Assembly (NCBI GenBank): GCA_008932955.1 | Contig: WBXE01000109.1 | Location: 1 to 7,744 of the forward strand | Length of the DNA: 7,744 bases | Direction of reading: 5' to 3' | Origin: Verrucomicrobiota bacterium | Lineage (GTDB): Bacteria; Verrucomicrobiota; Verrucomicrobiia; Verrucomicrobiales; Akkermansiaceae | Shown: in pieces, positions 1 to 5,799 of the stretch | Numbering within the stretch: position 1 is the first letter of the stretch | Layout: each line of letters begins with the position of its first letter | The notes under the pieces: generated by a model | Told to the model about the DNA's origin: nothing | The model's input: only the letters and a program-made list of their open reading frames with translations | Database searches by the model: none | Made by a program: the position numbers and the translations under genes

Positions 1-5
1 CCGCC

Positions 6-65
6 GCGGGCGCGGAGCTGCCGCACTCTGCGGGAGAGTCGGCACTCGCCAGCAAGCTGGCTTGG
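6..65 (+). repeat. 60-bp exact direct repeat, copy 1
   Basis: This segment is identical to 112-171. The match breaks at both ends (5 versus 111, and 66 versus 172). It contains one GCCAGC-AA-GCTGGC palindrome (48-61). Between the two copies lie two further CTT-centred palindromes. Confidence 0.9.
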
Positions 66-111
66 AGTGCGGGGGCTTGCCCCCGCCCGGAAGGGGGCGG
101 GCTTGCCCGCT

Positions 112-171
112 GCGGGCGCGGAGCTGCCGCACTCTGCGGGAGAGTCGGCACTCGCCAGCAAGCTGGCTTGG
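112..171 (+). repeat. 60-bp exact direct repeat, copy 2
   Basis: This is the second exact copy of the 6-65 unit. The absence of any mismatch over 60 bp suggests recent duplication or gene conversion. A more diverged relative continues at about 177-245. Confidence 0.9.
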
Positions 172-246
172 CCAGGCGGCAGCAAGCTGCCGCACTCCGC
201 GGCGGAGCCGGCACTCGGCAGCAAGCTGCCGCACACCGCGGGCGGG

Positions 247-579
247 TCATTTGAAATCGAGCATTTTCGCCGCCTCTTTGAAGAGTTTGACGAATTCGAG
301 GCATGCTTGCAGCGCGTACCAGCTCAGCAGCAACACCAGCGCGCTGATGGCGATTTTCCACACCGGTTTGAGCCGCGGATGGATCCAGACCAGCGGCAAG
401 GCCAGCGGGCCAACGGTCAGGATGGACATCACCAGCATCGTCGGCCCGCAATACCACGGCCCGCTTGTGCTCGCCGCCGCAATCCGCCTCTGGCCAGAAC
501 TGTCTAAAAACTCGCCGCAGTGCTTGCATTTGATCGCTTCTTCTTGAATCTCCTCGGCGCAGTAGGGGCACTTTTTCAT
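247..579 (-). CDS. Small zinc-ribbon membrane protein (hypothetical)
   Basis: This 110-residue protein opens with a compact zinc ribbon: the Cys pairs C4-x2-C7 and C18-x2-C21 should bind one zinc ion. A short polar linker (about 26-45) leads to two hydrophobic segments at roughly 47-67 and 73-94, so it is probably an inner-membrane protein with a cytoplasmic zinc-ribbon head. The tail (95-110) is short and charged. I recognise the general family (N-terminal zinc ribbon followed by a two-helix domain with a GPLALPLVW-like stretch), which occurs in many Gram-negative bacteria and has no established function as far as I know. The ATG at 579 is preceded by AGGAG (591-595), with an 11-nt gap that is a little long. 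A small hairpin (593-605) overlaps this site. The gene appears monocistronic and its stop lies directly against the palindrome array. Confidence 0.85.
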   Translation of the reverse strand: MKKCPYCAEEIQEEAIKCKHCGEFLDSSGQRRIAAASTSGPWYCGPTMLVMSILTVGPLALPLVWIHPRLKPVWKIAISALVLLLSWYALQACLEFVKLFKEAAKMLDFK

Positions 580-992
580 GGCTGGGCACGCTCCTGCCGT
601 GCAGGAACGCCCGCAAGCTAGCCCCCTTGCATCTTCGGCACAACCCTCATTATCCCTCCCGCCACCCCGATACTGTCAGTTTAAGTGGGTTCGTTCGCGT
701 CCATCTGCGGTTTGAATCTCCATCTTCAAGCGTAAGCCGGATGGCCGGTCGCCCCCGTGGCAACGGACGGGCAAAGTTCGCATAGCTGAACAATTTTCTT
801 GACCTTGCTAGGCCTAGTCGCCACTTTCGCGCAACTTTTTCCCCTATCGTATCTGCCGATGAGCCACGCCCAGCCCCTCTCAGTTGCACTGCATGACGCC
901 GTTTTAGCGTCAGCAGACCGGGCCCGCAGACTGCGCACTGCCCGCTTTAACCCGCTTTCCAAGACCAATCAACACATCCAACACCACCATCG
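580..992. other. Intergenic region between divergent genes
   Basis: This stretch of 413 bp separates the divergently transcribed zinc-ribbon gene and autotransporter gene, so it should hold both promoters. I see no sigma-70 promoter good enough to call. A TTGACC (799-804) is a possible -35, but no convincing -10 lies at the right distance. Small inverted repeats occur at 593-605 (CCTGC-N3-GCAGG), 808-817 (CTAGGCCTAG) and 894-912. The minus strand of 689-713 reads AACCGCAGATGGACG, resembling the CAGAT-type repeats at 4531-4637. Short open frames here have unlikely compositions and no supporting features. Confidence 0.6.
894..912. promoter_or_regulatory. Inverted repeat TGACGC-N7-GCGTCA upstream of the autotransporter
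   Basis: These perfect 6-bp arms (894-899 and 907-912) flank a 7-base CGTTTTA spacer, about 80 bp before the autotransporter start. The dyad could be a binding site for a dimeric regulator or a hairpin in the 5' untranslated region. A chance occurrence is possible, and the regulator is unknown. Confidence 0.3.
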
Positions 993-3900
993 ATGAAACT
1001 GAAAAACACCAATAAACTCGCCATCTGGGCCCTCGCCATCTCCGCGTCTATCACCCTGGCACAGGCTGCCTCCACCCCTGCGTCTGGCGGTTATACCACC
1101 GTAGCGGGCGCTCCCTTGGCCGATACCCTCGTGTCGACGAATCCCGCCGGGACGATCACCGTGGTCTTGAATAGCACGCTCACCGGCAATGCTGGAACCT
1201 CCTCCCCTGTGAGCATTACTTTGCCCAGTTTTACGCTAAGCAACTCTGGCAGTTTGACGGCCTTGACCACGAACAACAGTGCCGGCGTGACGGCATCTGC
1301 CGCTACCACCCTCACTAACACGGCGACCGGTGTGATCAGTTCCAATACGGCCCAAGGGATCTCGCTGACTGTTGGCACCGGCTCTACCATCACCAACGCC
1401 GGCGCGATCAGTTCCGGGACGGTCCAAGGGATTTTGCTGGCTGCAGGCACCAGCGCTACCATCACCAATAGCGTCGGAGGCACCATCAGCGGTGTCAGCG
1501 CCGGCGTCAGTGCTGCCACAGGATTGACTTTGATCAACAATAGCTCGATCACCGCCACTGCTCTTACTGGCTCTGGCGTGCTGGCGACCACAGGTGCCAG
1601 CATCACTAATAGCGGCAGCATTTCCGCTACTGGGGCGACTGGCAGTGGCGTTCAGCTCACCACCGGCATCAGCGGAATCGGCAGCATCACCAATACCGGC
1701 GCCATCACCGGCGCCGCCACCGGTGTCAAAGCAGACAATGGACTGACGCTGACCAATAGCAGCTCGATCACCGCCACTGCTGCTACTGGCTCTGGCGTGC
1801 TGGCGACCACCAATGCCACCATCACCAATAACGTCGGAAGCTCGATTAGCGGTGGCGCTGCCGGGGTTAGCGCTACTACAGGACTGATTTTAACCAATAG
1901 CAACGCCATCACCGCCTCGGCGGCTGCTGGCTCTGGCGTGTTGGCGACCACAGGTGCCAGCATCACCAACAGTGGCACCATCAACGCTACTGGCACCATT
2001 GGCGGCGTCGCCACAGCTGCGGCTACCGGCAATGGCGTGCAACTCGCCAGCGGCACCATCACCAATACCGGCACCATCACTGCGGCCTCGGCTACCAGCA
2101 CCACCTCCACCGGTAATCTCGCCACTGGCATATTGCTGACCGGGGGTGTGGCTAATTCGATTACCAACAGCGGCAATATCGGCAGCATTGGCGCAAGCGC
2201 CGCGACTTCGAGCGCGTTCGGCTTGAACTCTACTGGCACAGCAAACGACACTCTCAACATGAATGGCGGCACCATCAACGGTATCACTGCGGTGAGTTTG
2301 GGGGCCGGTGATGACACTTTGAATTTCAAAGCCGGTACCATCAACGCCATTATTGCAGGGGCTCCAGGGACTGCAGTGGACGGTGGCGCGGGAATCAACG
2401 ACACGCTCAGCTTCACCGGGGTTAGTGGGAACACCGCTATTATCAACGGCAATGTGAGCAACTTTGAATTCATCAACAAAACCGGCGCCGGGATGGCGAC
2501 TATCAATGGAAACATCACCGCCGCTAGTGTCATCACCGTGACCAATGACGGGGTCCTGTTTTTGAATGGCACCATCAACTCCGGCTCTGCCGCAGCCACC
2601 ATTAATCTCGGGGGAGGACTGAGTAGCACCGCCATGGAAGTGCTGGGTGGTACCGGTATCTGGAATGCCAATGTCATCCAGACGGGTGGCAGGTTCACCC
2701 CGGGCACTGCGCCTATGGCCATCGGCAACCTCACCATCTCCGCGCTCAACGTCACCGGCGGTAGCCTTTTGGTGAATATGAACCCCGTCAACCAAACCAG
2801 CGATTTGCTCTCGGTCACCGGCAATGCCAGCATTTCCGGAGCCACTATCTCGGTTTCTCCCACCACCCTCGATGCACCGCTACAAAGCACCAGTACCCGC
2901 GTCCTCGCCGTCACTGGTACTCGCACCGGTCAATACAGTGCCGCCAACTTCCACCTGAACGCCGCAAGCACCGACACCGGTACATTCATCGCGAATCCTG
3001 TCCTCGTCCCAGGTCCCTACCAGAATTTCACCAGTTCCACCGTGTCATTGAGCGTGACCGGCGGCAATGTGGCGCTGGGGCAGAATGTCAATGACAGCTA
3101 CGTGACGGTGGTGCACCACTATGACACCGTGGCTGGGTTGAGCACAGACGGCCAACAGCTTGGCAGCGCTCTCAACAGCCAGGTGGCCAACTCGCTGACC
3201 AATCCACTCTTGGCGGATTTCCTAGGCTACCTCGACTACAGCAGCGCCGCCACGGTGGCCGGTGTGCTCAATGGCTACGCGCCAACGAATTTCCAAGCGT
3301 CTCTGGCGTATTCGGAGGTGAGCGCACGGGAAATCCATCGCATTGTGGAACAGCAAAACCTTGGTGACAGCCTGTTCCCGAGCAACAACCACGTGTGGGC
3401 CAACTACAACGCCAACAGTTACCTCGGATCTGGCTCTGCCAGCCGCTACACCATGGGCTTGGGTGGCAGCGCCATCGACACCATCCATTTCGGTGGCCTC
3501 GTCTCTTATGCCAATGCCAATCTCACCGATAACTCGAGCAACGAGTCGCTGGCTTACGGTGCATATGCCGGCGTGGGTGCTGCCACGGGTTGGCAGCTCA
3601 ATGGCTATATCGGCGGTTCGCATAACAAGACGACCACCACTACAAGCCCTACCACATTTGTCGGAACACCGCTGGCGAGCGTCCTAAACTTCAATCCTGA
3701 TGGCAACAGCTTCCAAGCCTTGCTGTCCGGTGCCTACCTGATGGAAGAGAGCTTCTGCACCTGGGGTCCGACCTTCGGTGTGGAAATGGTCAAGTCAACC
3801 TTGAACGGTAGCCTCGCTCCAGGTGCCACGCTGCCCAGCATGTCGTATTCCTCCGACACTCTGACGAGCCTGCGCACGCTGCTGGGTCTGCGTGCCGAGT

Positions 3901-4178
3901 TCACCTTAAGTTCCAAGGTGCGCCCTTACCTCAGTGCCCAATGGGCGCGTGAGTTCGATGGCAAAAGCAATGGTTATACGGCGAGCTCCCAGGGCGCTTC
4001 CTTCAGTGTGAATTCACCGATTAACCTCGCCTCGGATTCTATCATCCTGCGTGGTGGGGTGGTCATCGGCTTGACCGATTCGTGCTTCGCGGATGTCGGC
4101 TATCTGGGTGAGTATTCCACCAGTGGCGACAACGCTGATTACAACGGCGTCAACCTCGGCCTGCGGGCTGCGTTCTGA
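993..4178 (+). CDS. Autotransporter (type Va-like) with beta-helix repeat passenger
   Basis: This 1061-residue protein is predicted to be secreted by the type V route. Residues 1-25 form a Sec signal peptide: a Lys-rich start, a hydrophobic core and a likely AQA cleavage site after Ala25. Residues 60-410 are rich in Thr, Ser, Gly, Ala, Asn and Ile and repeat motifs such as ITNSGSI and TGSGVLATT every 20-odd residues, as expected of a beta-helix passenger. Two RTX-like motifs (LGAGDDTLNF at 436-445, DGGAGINDTLSF at 463-474) follow. Residues 541-690 finish the passenger, 695-795 look helical and linker-like, and 796-1061 are the beta-barrel with amphipathic strands, ending GVNLGLRAAF with a terminal Phe as BAM substrates do. 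The function could be adhesion or surface structure, but no protease triad or ligand domain is visible. The ATG at 993 lacks a Shine-Dalgarno sequence, and the signal peptide supports this start. The gene is monocistronic and is followed by a strong terminator. Confidence 0.93.
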   Translation: MKLKNTNKLAIWALAISASITLAQAASTPASGGYTTVAGAPLADTLVSTNPAGTITVVLNSTLTGNAGTSSPVSITLPSFTLSNSGSLTALTTNNSAGVTASAATTLTNTATGVISSNTAQGISLTVGTGSTITNAGAISSGTVQGILLAAGTSATITNSVGGTISGVSAGVSAATGLTLINNSSITATALTGSGVLATTGASITNSGSISATGATGSGVQLTTGISGIGSITNTGAITGAATGVKADNGLTLTNSSSITATAATGSGVLATTNATITNNVGSSISGGAAGVSATTGLILTNSNAITASAAAGSGVLATTGASITNSGTINATGTIGGVATAAATGNGVQLASGTITNTGTITAASATSTTSTGNLATGILLTGGVANSITNSGNIGSIGASAATSSAFGLNSTGTANDTLNMNGGTINGITAVSLGAGDDTLNFKAGTINAIIAGAPGTAVDGGAGINDTLSFTGVSGNTAIINGNVSNFEFINKTGAGMATINGNITAASVITVTNDGVLFLNGTINSGSAAATINLGGGLSSTAMEVLGGTGIWNANVIQTGGRFTPGTAPMAIGNLTISALNVTGGSLLVNMNPVNQTSDLLSVTGNASISGATISVSPTTLDAPLQSTSTRVLAVTGTRTGQYSAANFHLNAASTDTGTFIANPVLVPGPYQNFTSSTVSLSVTGGNVALGQNVNDSYVTVVHHYDTVAGLSTDGQQLGSALNSQVANSLTNPLLADFLGYLDYSSAATVAGVLNGYAPTNFQASLAYSEVSAREIHRIVEQQNLGDSLFPSNNHVWANYNANSYLGSGSASRYTMGLGGSAIDTIHFGGLVSYANANLTDNSSNESLAYGAYAGVGAATGWQLNGYIGGSHNKTTTTTSPTTFVGTPLASVLNFNPDGNSFQALLSGAYLMEESFCTWGPTFGVEMVKSTLNGSLAPGATLPSMSYSSDTLTSLRTLLGLRAEFTLSSKVRPYLSAQWAREFDGKSNGYTASSQGASFSVNSPINLASDSIILRGGVVIGLTDSCFADVGYLGEYSTSGDNADYNGVNLGLRAAF
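1542..1591 (+). repeat. Near-identical 50-bp repeat in the passenger region, copy 1
   Basis: This segment matches 1761-1810 (offset 219 bp, 73 codons) with only two mismatches in 50 bp. It encodes SSITATA followed by TGSGVLATT. A shorter, more diverged third copy starts near 1901. The preserved nucleotide identity indicates in-frame segmental duplication within the gene. Confidence 0.85.
1761..1810 (+). repeat. Near-identical 50-bp repeat in the passenger region, copy 2
   Basis: This is the second copy of the 1542-1591 unit. The next relative, around TCTGGCGTG at 1932, lies 141 bp (47 codons) further on. The spacings are all multiples of three, so copy-number change would preserve the reading frame. 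Confidence 0.85.
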
Positions 4179-4206
4179 GCCGTAACCATTGATTATATAA
4201 CTCCCG

Positions 4207-4242
4207 CTCCGCGCATGGCCCGTCCGTGCGCGGAGTTTTTTT
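4207..4242 (+). terminator. Intrinsic terminator of the autotransporter gene
   Basis: A perfect 9-bp stem (CTCCGCGCA at 4207-4215 with TGCGCGGAG at 4227-4235) and an 11-base loop are followed at once by seven T residues (4236-4242). It starts 28 bp after the stop codon. It is the clearest terminator in the window. Confidence 0.93.
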
Positions 4243-4253
4243 GTGCAACCAAA

Positions 4254-4274
4254 GGAGCGCCGGCTTGAGCCGGC
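4254..4274 (+). repeat. GGAG-headed REP-like hairpin 1
   Basis: GGAG (4254-4257) and one C are followed by GCCGGC-TTGA-GCCGGC, a 6-bp stem with a 4-base loop. It lies just downstream of the terminator T-tract and has no T-run of its own. The head-plus-hairpin layout matches REP elements mobilised or maintained by RAYT proteins. A RAYT gene lies at 7391. Confidence 0.5.
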
Positions 4275-4380
4275 TTGCCCATGGCTAGCCAATGCGTGAG
4301 AGCACAGTGGTTTCTATTGCCCTTTCTAGCCCCGGAACCCGCGCTGCGGTTGGTGTGGCACTTGGAGTAACTTGGGCTAA

Positions 4381-4404
4381 GGAGCCACCACATTCGTGTG
4401 GTGG
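4381..4404 (+). repeat. GGAG-headed REP-like hairpin 2 (TTCG loop)
   Basis: GGAG (4381-4384) is followed directly by a perfect 8-bp stem, CCACCACA with TGTGGTGG, closed by a TTCG tetraloop (4393-4396), which as RNA would be very stable. No T-tract follows, so a terminator is unlikely. It is paired in inverted orientation with hairpin 3 at 4466-4489. Confidence 0.6.
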
Positions 4405-4406
4405 TA

Positions 4407-4464
4407 GCGGAAGAGCTGGCCATGAATGAGTGCCGAAAGCTCGATTCATGGGCGTTGCTTCCGC
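4407..4464. repeat. Long imperfect inverted repeat at the centre of the BIME-like unit
   Basis: Outer arms GCGGAAG (4407-4413) and CTTCCGC (4458-4464) are exact complements. Inner arms CATGAATGAG (4421-4430) and CTC-G-ATTCATG (4440-4450) pair with a single bulged G. The 7-base segments between them (4414-4420 and 4451-4457) can also form several pairs, so the unit may fold as one long imperfect stem. It sits exactly between two oppositely oriented GGAG hairpins. Confidence 0.6.
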
Positions 4465-4465
4465 A

Positions 4466-4489
4466 CGACGACAGTAAGGTCGTCGCTCC
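4466..4489 (-). repeat. GGAG-headed REP-like hairpin 3 (inverted)
   Basis: Read on the minus strand, GGAG (4489-4486) is followed directly by CGACGAC, a 6-base loop CTTACT and GTCGTCG, giving a 7-bp stem. With hairpin 2 it forms a head-out inverted pair, the arrangement typical of bacterial interspersed mosaic elements. Confidence 0.6.
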
Positions 4490-4532
4490 CTACCATGCCG
4501 CATCCGGGCCGAGTTAGTGGGGAAACCTAAAA

Positions 4533-4637
4533 CCACAGATTACGCAGATTACACGGATTTTTCGAACGGAATATTTCACCATTTGCAATTTCGAAAATGC
4601 TACAAATTGAACCTATTTCAATCTGTGTAATCTGTGG
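4533..4637. repeat. CAGATTA-type inverted repeat element
   Basis: The left arm CCACAGATTACGCAGATT (4533-4550) pairs with AATCTGTGTAATCTGTGG (4620-4637) over 18 bp with a single G-T wobble. The left arm continues with a third related unit, ACACGGATT (4551-4559). The roughly 60-base interior is AT-richer than the surroundings. On the minus strand the hairpin is followed by TTTT (4532-4529), so it might end the ybhS-ybhR transcript, although the loop is large. Similar CACAGATTACGCAGATT sequences are familiar intergenic repeats in several environmental bacterial phyla. This is recalled, not searched. Confidence 0.7.
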
Positions 4638-4686
4638 CTAATCTATCCGACTTCTAGGATCCAACTTCGGCGTTCGGGCGCATGGT

Positions 4687-5799
4687 TCACGCGGCTTTGC
4701 GGCGGAACATCAGCGCGGCCAGCGTGAGGGTGGCGCAGCTAATCACTAGCAACGGTAGCATCAGCGTGAGTACCCGGGAAAACGAGGCGTCCTTGAGAAA
4801 AACGCCTTTGACGATTTCCACAAAATGGCGCACCGGGTTGACCCAGGTCAGGTGCTGGAGCCACAGCGGCATGTTTTCCACCGGTGCGGTGTAGCCGGAG
4901 AGCAGGATGGCCGGCACCATGAACACGAAGGCGCCGAGAAATGCCTGCTGTTGGGTTTTGCTGATCGAGGAAATGAACAATCCCACCCCCACCAGCGCCA
5001 GCGTATAGAAAAACATCGCCCCGTAGAGCAAGGCCAAGCTGCCGCGGAACGGGATGTGATAGATAAACACCGCCGCAGTGAGAATGAGGGTGGCTTGGAA
5101 AAATCCCACCACCACCGCCGGTACCGCCTTGCCGATCATGATCATCTCCGGCGAGAGTGGCGACACCAACAATTGCTCAAAGGTGCCTTGCTCGCGCTCG
5201 CGGGCCACCGACAGGGCGGTGACGATCAGTGAGCCAATAGTGGTGATGATGGCCACCAGACTGGGCAGGATGAAATACTTGTATTCCAAATTGGTCACAA
5301 ACCCGTTGCGCACCACAATCTCCGAGGGCATCACCCGCCCCTCCGCCGCCGCCCGGTCTTGTAAAAATCCGTCTAACACATTTTGCAGGTAGTTGAAGGC
5401 GATCTGCGAGCTATTGGAGCGGCGGCCGTCTAAAATCACCTGCACCGGCGAGGGTTGCGCCGTTGCCAGGCGCTGGGAAAAATCCGCCGGGATATGCACC
5501 GCTAACAATGCCTCGCGCGTGCCGATGGCACGCTCTAACTCGTTGGCAGTCCATACCGGCACGATGTGGGTGAAGGCAGCCGAGGCGGCAAAGCGTTGCG
5601 TCATCTCGACCGAGGCCAGGCCGCGGTCTTCGTTGAACACCGCCAGCGACGCGTTTTTCACCTCCAAGGTCGCCGCAAACGGAAATAACGCCGTCTGCAA
5701 CACCACCGGCATGATCAGTAGCATCCGACCACTCTTGGTGCTGAGCAGCGACTGGAATTCCTTGCGCACCAGCGCATCAATGCGACTGAAAAATTTCAT
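4687..5799 (-). CDS. ybhR: ABC-2 type exporter permease, YbhR-like
   Basis: This 370-residue inner-membrane permease closely resembles E. coli YbhR, one half of the membrane channel of the YbhF-YbhS-YbhR exporter. The layout fits the family: TM1 at about 24-42, a large periplasmic domain (about 45-172), then TM helices near 176-198, 223-246, 254-279, 286-304 and 345-364. The cytoplasmic stretch after TM2 carries AREREQGTFEQLLVSPL (199-215), the element that contacts the ATPase in ABC2_membrane_3 proteins, and KTQQQAFLGAFVFMVPAILLS is a typical core segment. The ATG at 5799 is preferred over a longer start at 5892, because AGGAGG (5805-5810) lies 5 nt before it, the upstream residues overlap the previous gene, and the MKFFSRIDALVRKE start matches YbhR. 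It overlaps the ybhS-like stop in an ATGA junction, so translation is probably coupled. E. coli YbhFSR is linked to drug and Na+/Li+ efflux, but the substrate here is unknown. Confidence 0.92.
   Translation of the reverse strand: MKFFSRIDALVRKEFQSLLSTKSGRMLLIMPVVLQTALFPFAATLEVKNASLAVFNEDRGLASVEMTQRFAASAAFTHIVPVWTANELERAIGTREALLAVHIPADFSQRLATAQPSPVQVILDGRRSNSSQIAFNYLQNVLDGFLQDRAAAEGRVMPSEIVVRNGFVTNLEYKYFILPSLVAIITTIGSLIVTALSVAREREQGTFEQLLVSPLSPEMIMIGKAVPAVVVGFFQATLILTAAVFIYHIPFRGSLALLYGAMFFYTLALVGVGLFISSISKTQQQAFLGAFVFMVPAILLSGYTAPVENMPLWLQHLTWVNPVRHFVEIVKGVFLKDASFSRVLTLMLPLLVISCATLTLAALMFRRKAA

Larger units (their letters stand above)
1..245. repeat. Palindrome array with GCTTGC/GCAAGC centres
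   Basis: This GC-rich block has no credible gene and is built of short inverted repeats. Perfect palindromes with a two-base AA or TT centre occur at 48-61, 69-86 (8-bp arms), 97-110, 154-167, 178-191 and 217-230, and every one has GCTTGC or GCAAGC at its middle. Positions 6-65 and 112-171 are an exact 60-bp direct repeat (offset 106). A 19-bp segment at 177-195 recurs exactly at 216-234 (offset 39). The open frames crossing it are low-complexity Arg/Ala/Pro/Gly products of the repeats. The array abuts the 3' end of the minus-strand gene that stops at 247, so it may act as its transcript end, but no T-tract is seen. It runs off the left edge, so its full size is unknown. Confidence 0.8.
4243..4686. 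other. Repeat-filled intergenic region between convergent genes
   Basis: About 440 bp separate the autotransporter terminator from the 3' end of the ybhR-like gene. No convincing gene is present. The space holds GGAG-headed hairpins (4254-4274, 4381-4404, 4466-4489), a long imperfect hairpin between two of them (4407-4464), a 10-bp palindrome TGGCTAGCCA (4282-4291), TAGCCC/GGGCTA arms (4327-4332 and 4374-4379) and a CAGATTA inverted repeat (4533-4637). Confidence 0.75.

Noticed and set aside
1..245. CRISPR array
   Set aside because: The repeats are palindromes of varying length at irregular spacing, some directly adjacent. There are no equal unique spacers.
62..547. Plus-strand open frames of 161 and 146 codons
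   Set aside because: They run through the palindrome array and then antisense to the zinc-ribbon gene. Their Arg/Ala/Ser/Pro-rich products mirror the repeats.
650..996. Small open frames on both strands (minus 889-650 and 968-726, plus 799-996)
   Set aside because: None has a ribosome site, recognisable motif or plausible composition. They overlap each other in the leader of the autotransporter gene.
1652..2926. 424-codon open frame antisense to the autotransporter, with others at 1890-2795 and 1091-1621
   Set aside because: These are shadows of the repetitive Thr/Ser/Gly/Ala codons. Their products are low-complexity Val/Pro/Ala/Leu or Gly/Asp-rich with no domain, while the sense frame has a signal peptide and barrel.
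4385..4404. Intrinsic terminator
   Set aside because: The stem with its TTCG loop is strong, but there is no T-tract on either strand, and a proper terminator already lies at 4207-4242.
4014..4536. Three overlapping minus-strand frames of 76-92 codons
   Set aside because: They cross the terminator and the inverted repeats, have no family signature and overlap one another in different frames.
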